A stretch of DNA of 64,000 nucleotides from Streptomyces aureocirculatus (lineage in GTDB: Bacteria; Actinomycetota; Actinomycetes; Streptomycetales; Streptomycetaceae), in the NCBI RefSeq assembly GCF_000720475.1, contig NZ_JOAP01000031.1:1-64000 (forward strand), in the 5' to 3' direction. A model generated the notes under the pieces. It was given only the letters and a program-made list of their open reading frames with translations, did not search any database and was not told the origin of the DNA. Below, one piece after another: positions 60,932 to 64,000 of this stretch. Made by a program: the position numbers and the translations under genes. Every line of letters begins with the position of its first letter. Position 1 is the stretch's first letter.

Positions 60932-61504
60932 ATGGCGAACAGCGCCCTCCTCGTGATGGACGTCCAACGCGAGATCGTGGATCTCGCCACCGACGACCCC
61001 GCATTCCTGCCCCGCCTCCGTACGGCGATCGACGGCGCCCGCGCGGCGGACATGTCCGTTATCTACGTGGTCATGGGCCTGCGCCCGGGCCGTCCTGAGG
61101 TCAGCCCCCGCAATCGCGTACTGACCGACGCCGTGCGCGCGGGCCTGTTCGTCGAGGGCGGCCCCGGCACCGCGATCCACCCCGACGTGGCGCCCCGGCA
61201 GGACGACGTCGTGGTCACCAAGAGGCGCGGGAGCGCGTTCTCGGGCAGCGACCTCGAACTGGTGCTGCGGGCCCGCGACATCGATCACCTCGTCCTCACC
61301 GGCATCGCGACCGGCGGTGTGGTCCTGGCGACCCTGTGCAGCGCGATCGACCTGGACTATGGGCTCACCGTCCTCGCCGACGCCTGTCTGGACATCGACC
61401 CCGAGGTGCACAGGTTCCTCGTCGGGACCCTGTTCCCGCGATCGGTGGACGTCCTCTCCGTGGCGGACTGGGTGGAATCCTCGGGCCGCGCCCGCCCCGC
61501 CTGA
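60932..61504 (+). CDS. Isochorismatase-family protein lacking the usual catalytic Cys
   Basis: A 190-residue single-domain hydrolase fold: LLVMDVQREIV with the catalytic Asp, the Lys in VVTKRRGSAFSGSDLE, and DHLVLTGIATGGVVLATLCS. In active cysteine hydrolases the last motif carries the nucleophilic Cys (as in TxxCV); here the site reads GGVV, a variant I also recall in other actinobacterial members. Hydrolase activity is uncertain. ATG 60932 has only a weak GGGAC site. Confidence 0.82.
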   Translation: MANSALLVMDVQREIVDLATDDPAFLPRLRTAIDGARAADMSVIYVVMGLRPGRPEVSPRNRVLTDAVRAGLFVEGGPGTAIHPDVAPRQDDVVVTKRRGSAFSGSDLELVLRARDIDHLVLTGIATGGVVLATLCSAIDLDYGLTVLADACLDIDPEVHRFLVGTLFPRSVDVLSVADWVESSGRARPA

Positions 61505-61566
61505 CGCCGGAGTCATGCGGGGTACCGCCTTACCGCCCGCGCGGCACGGGCGCATACTGGGGGGCC

Positions 61567-61893
61567 GTGAGCACGCAGCCGTCTCCCGAGCCGGACCCGG
61601 CCGAGACCACGGGCACGCGCCATGGTGGCCGAAAGCGAGCAGATGCTGCTGCGCGGCAAGGCGACACTGCGTCGCACCGACGCCCGCGACGCGCTTGAGC
61701 AACGGGTCGTCGAGGTGGCGTCCGCGCTGGCCGACGCGCAGGACGCCCTGGCCGAGCACAGCACCACGAAGGACTCGCTGAGCAACGGCCGCAGAACGCA
61801 GCGCTCCACCTGCCCCAGGCCGAACGGGCCCGCTGCGCTTCTCAGGACCTGCGGGAACTGCCGCGATCCGGGGCGGCGTCGATCCGTCAGTGA
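61567..61893 (+). pseudogene. Frameshifted coiled-coil protein gene remnant
   Basis: Coding-like sequence with strong GC3 bias occupies two frames. A start at GTG 61567 (MSTQPSPEPDPAETTGTR) is followed by a middle part in another frame (SEQMLLRGKATLRRTDARDA, VVEVASALADAQDALAEHS). The original frame resumes with LHLPQAERARCASQDLREL and ends at TGA 61891-61893. The two shifts compensate. The product would be a short helical coiled-coil protein of unknown function. Confidence 0.6.
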
Positions 61894-61967
61894 GTCCGCC
61901 AGTCCGCCAGTGCGGCGGTACGTCATGGGAGCGGCCCGTGCACGAGCCATTGCCGCCGCGTTCCGTT

Positions 61968-62055
<88 letters not shown>

Positions 62056-62286
62056 CCTGCCTCGGGGGCGGTGGTCCGGGTGTTCTCCGGGTCGTTCCCC
62101 TTGACGTTCATCAGGTTGCCCCAGGTCCCTGACACGGCACTGACGGGCGGCTCGACCGGCCGAAGTCGAGCGGTGACGGCGCGGTTGAAGCTGCGCGTCT
62201 CGCCCGCATCCGACCTCGCCCGAAGGGTGTTCTGGTCCAGGTCTAGAGTGTTGGTTGATCTTTGTCATCGAGGAGGGGGTCCACGG

Positions 62287-62829
62287 ATGAGCGGGACAGT
62301 GACCGCGGTCAGCAGCAACGGCGAGTACTCGTTCACCAAGCCGAACCGCGACAGCGTCACGCTGCTCGCCGGGCTCGGCGTGGAGGGCGACATCCATGCC
62401 GGTGTGACCGTCAAGCACCGCTCACGGGTCGCACACGACCCCACCCAGCCGAACCTGCGCCAGGTCCACCTCATCCACGAGGAGCTCTTCGCGGAGGTCG
62501 GCGCCGAAGGGTTCACCGTGACGCCCGGCGATCTCGGCGAGAACATCACCACGCGCGGCATCGACCTGCTGGGCCTGCCCGTCGGCACCCTGCTGCACAT
62601 CGGCGACGAGGCCGTCCTCGAAGTGACAGGGCTGCGCAACCCGTGCCGGCAGATCGACGCCTTCCAGGGCGGACTGCTGAAGCAGGTCGTCGGGCGCGAC
62701 GCGGCCGGGAACCTCGTACGCAAGACCGGAATCATGAGCGTGGTGCGGGAGGGTGGCGTGGTGCGCCCCGGCGACACGGTCAAGGCGGTGCTTCCCGACG
62801 GGCCGCGCCGGCCCCTGGAAAAGGTCTGA
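62287..62829 (+). CDS. MOSC domain-containing protein
   Basis: A 180-residue MOSC protein: VEGDIHAGVTVKHRSRVA, QVHLIHEELFAEV, GDLGENITTRGIDLLGLPVG and the conserved Cys in GLRNPCRQIDAF. MOSC proteins are predicted sulfur carriers or bind molybdenum cofactor; the substrate here is not known. ATG 62287 has GAGGAGG upstream. Confidence 0.92.
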   Translation: MSGTVTAVSSNGEYSFTKPNRDSVTLLAGLGVEGDIHAGVTVKHRSRVAHDPTQPNLRQVHLIHEELFAEVGAEGFTVTPGDLGENITTRGIDLLGLPVGTLLHIGDEAVLEVTGLRNPCRQIDAFQGGLLKQVVGRDAAGNLVRKTGIMSVVREGGVVRPGDTVKAVLPDGPRRPLEKV

Positions 62830-62919
62830 CTCTCCCTCCGGTCCGACGCCCTCCGCGCTCCCCGGCGACAGCGCCATGAGATGCATGAATGTGTGAGATG
62901 TGTGAGTGGCGTCACAGCT

Positions 62920-62981
62920 AATCAAGTTTGACTATTAGCTGGGAGCGGGCATACAGTCCTCACCGTAATCAACTTTGACTA
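62920..62981 (+). promoter_or_regulatory. Paired operator-like repeats upstream of the NTF2-like gene
   Basis: AATCAAGTTTGACTA (62920-62934) and AATCAACTTTGACTA (62967-62981) differ at one base and each holds the dyad TCAA-N2-TTGA. The first is flanked to give a near-palindrome CTAATCAA/TTGACTATTAG. They look like sites for a MarR- or HxlR-type regulator in an AT-rich promoter, 34 bp before the GTG start. Confidence 0.65.
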
Positions 62982-63014
62982 CTTCTTGCTTCTTCTTCTT
63001 CGACAGGAGTCCGC

Positions 63015-63443
63015 GTGACCTTCCTCCCCGAGACCGGATACGTCCCGACCGACGAGGACCGCTCGAGCCTGGACGCCTGGTTCGCCGCCTACGACGCGCA
63101 CAGCGCCAAGCGCGACGTCCAGGCCATGGCGGATCTCGCCGTGTTCCCGCTCAACCTGGTCAGTGACGACTCCGCGGGCAACGGCCGGTCGGCGCAGTGG
63201 GATCGCGAGCAGTTCGTCGGCACCATGACCCACGTGATGGGCGAAGGCTCCCAGGACATCACCTTCGAATCCCAGCGCACCCCGGTGTTCCTCTCCCCCG
63301 CGATGGCGGTGGTCTTCACCGACTCGACGATGACGGCGAACGGCGAGAGCACGCAGCTCCGTTACGCCGACATCCTCGTCAGGCGCGACGGGCAGTGGGC
63401 CTTCCAGACCATGATCCAGGGAGGCTGGGGCGACAACCTGTGA
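63015..63443 (+). CDS. NTF2/SnoaL-like fold protein
   Basis: A 142-residue protein of the NTF2-like (DUF4440-type) fold: DRSSLDAWFAAYDAHSAKRD forms the first helices, and FPLNLVSDDSAGNG, RTPVFLSPAMAVVFTDSTMT and LRYADILVRRDGQWAFQTMI the cone-like beta sheet. The role could be ligand binding or a small enzyme; unknown. GTG 63015 has AGGAG upstream. The promoter carries two operator-like repeats. Confidence 0.82.
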   Translation: MTFLPETGYVPTDEDRSSLDAWFAAYDAHSAKRDVQAMADLAVFPLNLVSDDSAGNGRSAQWDREQFVGTMTHVMGEGSQDITFESQRTPVFLSPAMAVVFTDSTMTANGESTQLRYADILVRRDGQWAFQTMIQGGWGDNL

Positions 63444-63530
63444 GCCGCCGGGCCCTCCGCCCCGCTGCCCGCACCGCTGCCTAACGCGCCGCCACGTTCG
63501 ACGTCAGGCGCTGAGCCGCGCGCACTGGAT

Positions 63531-63574
63531 CAGTGCCCGGACACCATGTTTTGAACATGTTTGTCCGGGCACTG
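63531..63574. other. Long hairpin in the leader of the DUF5709 gene
   Basis: A perfect 13-bp outer stem (CAGTGCCCGGACA with its complement), a small internal loop and an inner CATGTT-TTG-AACATG stem end 9 nt before ATG 63584. It may terminate transcription from the NTF2-like gene or control the DUF5709 gene. Confidence 0.7.
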
Positions 63575-63583
63575 CGACATGTC

Positions 63584-64000
63584 ATGAGCGACCAGAACAT
63601 GGCAGACGACGCCTACCAGCCCACCGGGGACAACGAGGAGCAGGAGGACGCCGCACCGCTGGACCTGCAGGACGCGGTGGACGAGCGTACGTACGATGAC
63701 ATGCTCGACGAGGGGTACTCGCCCCCGGAGAAGCCCCTCGGTGTCACCAAGACCGGCACCACGGCGGCGGAACAGCATGAGGGCGAGACCCTCGACGAAC
63801 GGCTCCGCCAGGAGGTGCCCGACACGGAACCGCCCCCGGGGGACGGCATCGGCGACCTGTCCGGCGGCGAGGGGGAGCCACTCGACCCGGAAGCCGGTGC
63901 GGAGCGCTCCGGCCGCCTGGTGGCACCGGACGAAGGCGCGCACCCGGACACCACCAAGGAACTCATCGCCGACGACGCGGGCATCGACGGCGGGGCCGCG
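63584..64000 (+). CDS. DUF5709 family protein (partial, runs off the window)
   Basis: The first 139 codons of an acidic, probably disordered protein: MSDQNMADDAYQPTGDNEEQ, TYDDMLDEGYSPPEKPLGVT and GTTAAEQHEGETLDERLRQE, the conserved signature I associate with DUF5709. Function is unknown. A start at the second ATG (63599) is also possible, since no ribosome site is obvious for the first. A long hairpin directly precedes it. Confidence 0.8.
   Translation, partial: MSDQNMADDAYQPTGDNEEQEDAAPLDLQDAVDERTYDDMLDEGYSPPEKPLGVTKTGTTAAEQHEGETLDERLRQEVPDTEPPPGDGIGDLSGGEGEPLDPEAGAERSGRLVAPDEGAHPDTTKELIADDAGIDGGAA

Overview
This 64 kb window is very GC-rich with strong GC3 bias. It carries secreted streptogrisin- and snapalysin-type proteases, a GH19 chitinase with putative DasR sites, ECF41 sigma factors, ANTAR proteins, Ku and small stress proteins. 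Together these point to a Streptomyces-type actinomycete chromosome, in an accessory or arm-like region rather than core. I see no insertion sequence, phage gene, CRISPR array or rRNA. One tRNA-like gene is present and has an aberrant anticodon arm.

Layout. 1-6.8 kb: start of an AAA-type gene, a TPP enzyme, a truncated PucR regulator, an M19 dipeptidase homologue that lacks two metal histidines, a CtaG/DUF2243 membrane pair and a GNAT. 6.8-22.4 kb: a stand-alone condensation domain, DoxX, two ECF41 sigma factors with matching promoter sequences (one with SRPBCC, one with an AhpD/CMD-like oxidoreductase), snapalysin, DUF574 methyltransferase, chitinase, RNase HI, a GlxA regulator divergent from a dienelactone hydrolase, streptogrisin, acyl-CoA dehydrogenase and PadR. 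22.5-34.5 kb: an unknown protein, a lipoprotein hydrolase/response regulator/histidine kinase operon, an amidohydrolase/TetR/NCS1 permease group and a large catalase behind a sigma-B-like promoter.

34.7-41.6 kb holds small stress-type proteins and the most interesting locus: three translationally overlapping genes encoding a Trypco1 (CU044_2847-type) protein, a cytoplasmic trypsin-like protease and a 1413-residue TPR-CHAT (caspase-like) protein. This has the architecture of a protease-cascade conflict or cell-death system. 41.6-48.3 kb: SDR, MmpS-like lipoprotein, LuxR, ANTAR proteins (one gene is frameshifted debris), GNAT and YihY. 48.4-55.7 kb: a tight seven-gene cluster of four glycosyltransferases, an SRPBCC protein, a phytoene-desaturase-like FAD enzyme and an SDR, probably making an unknown glycosylated molecule. 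55.7-64 kb: AraC remnant, Ku, a PAP2/AUR1-like enzyme behind an AT-rich promoter, MFS transporter, isochorismatase-like protein, a frameshifted remnant, the odd tRNA, MOSC, an NTF2-like protein behind paired operators, and the start of a DUF5709 gene.

All functions are read from sequence motifs and general family knowledge. No database search was run.
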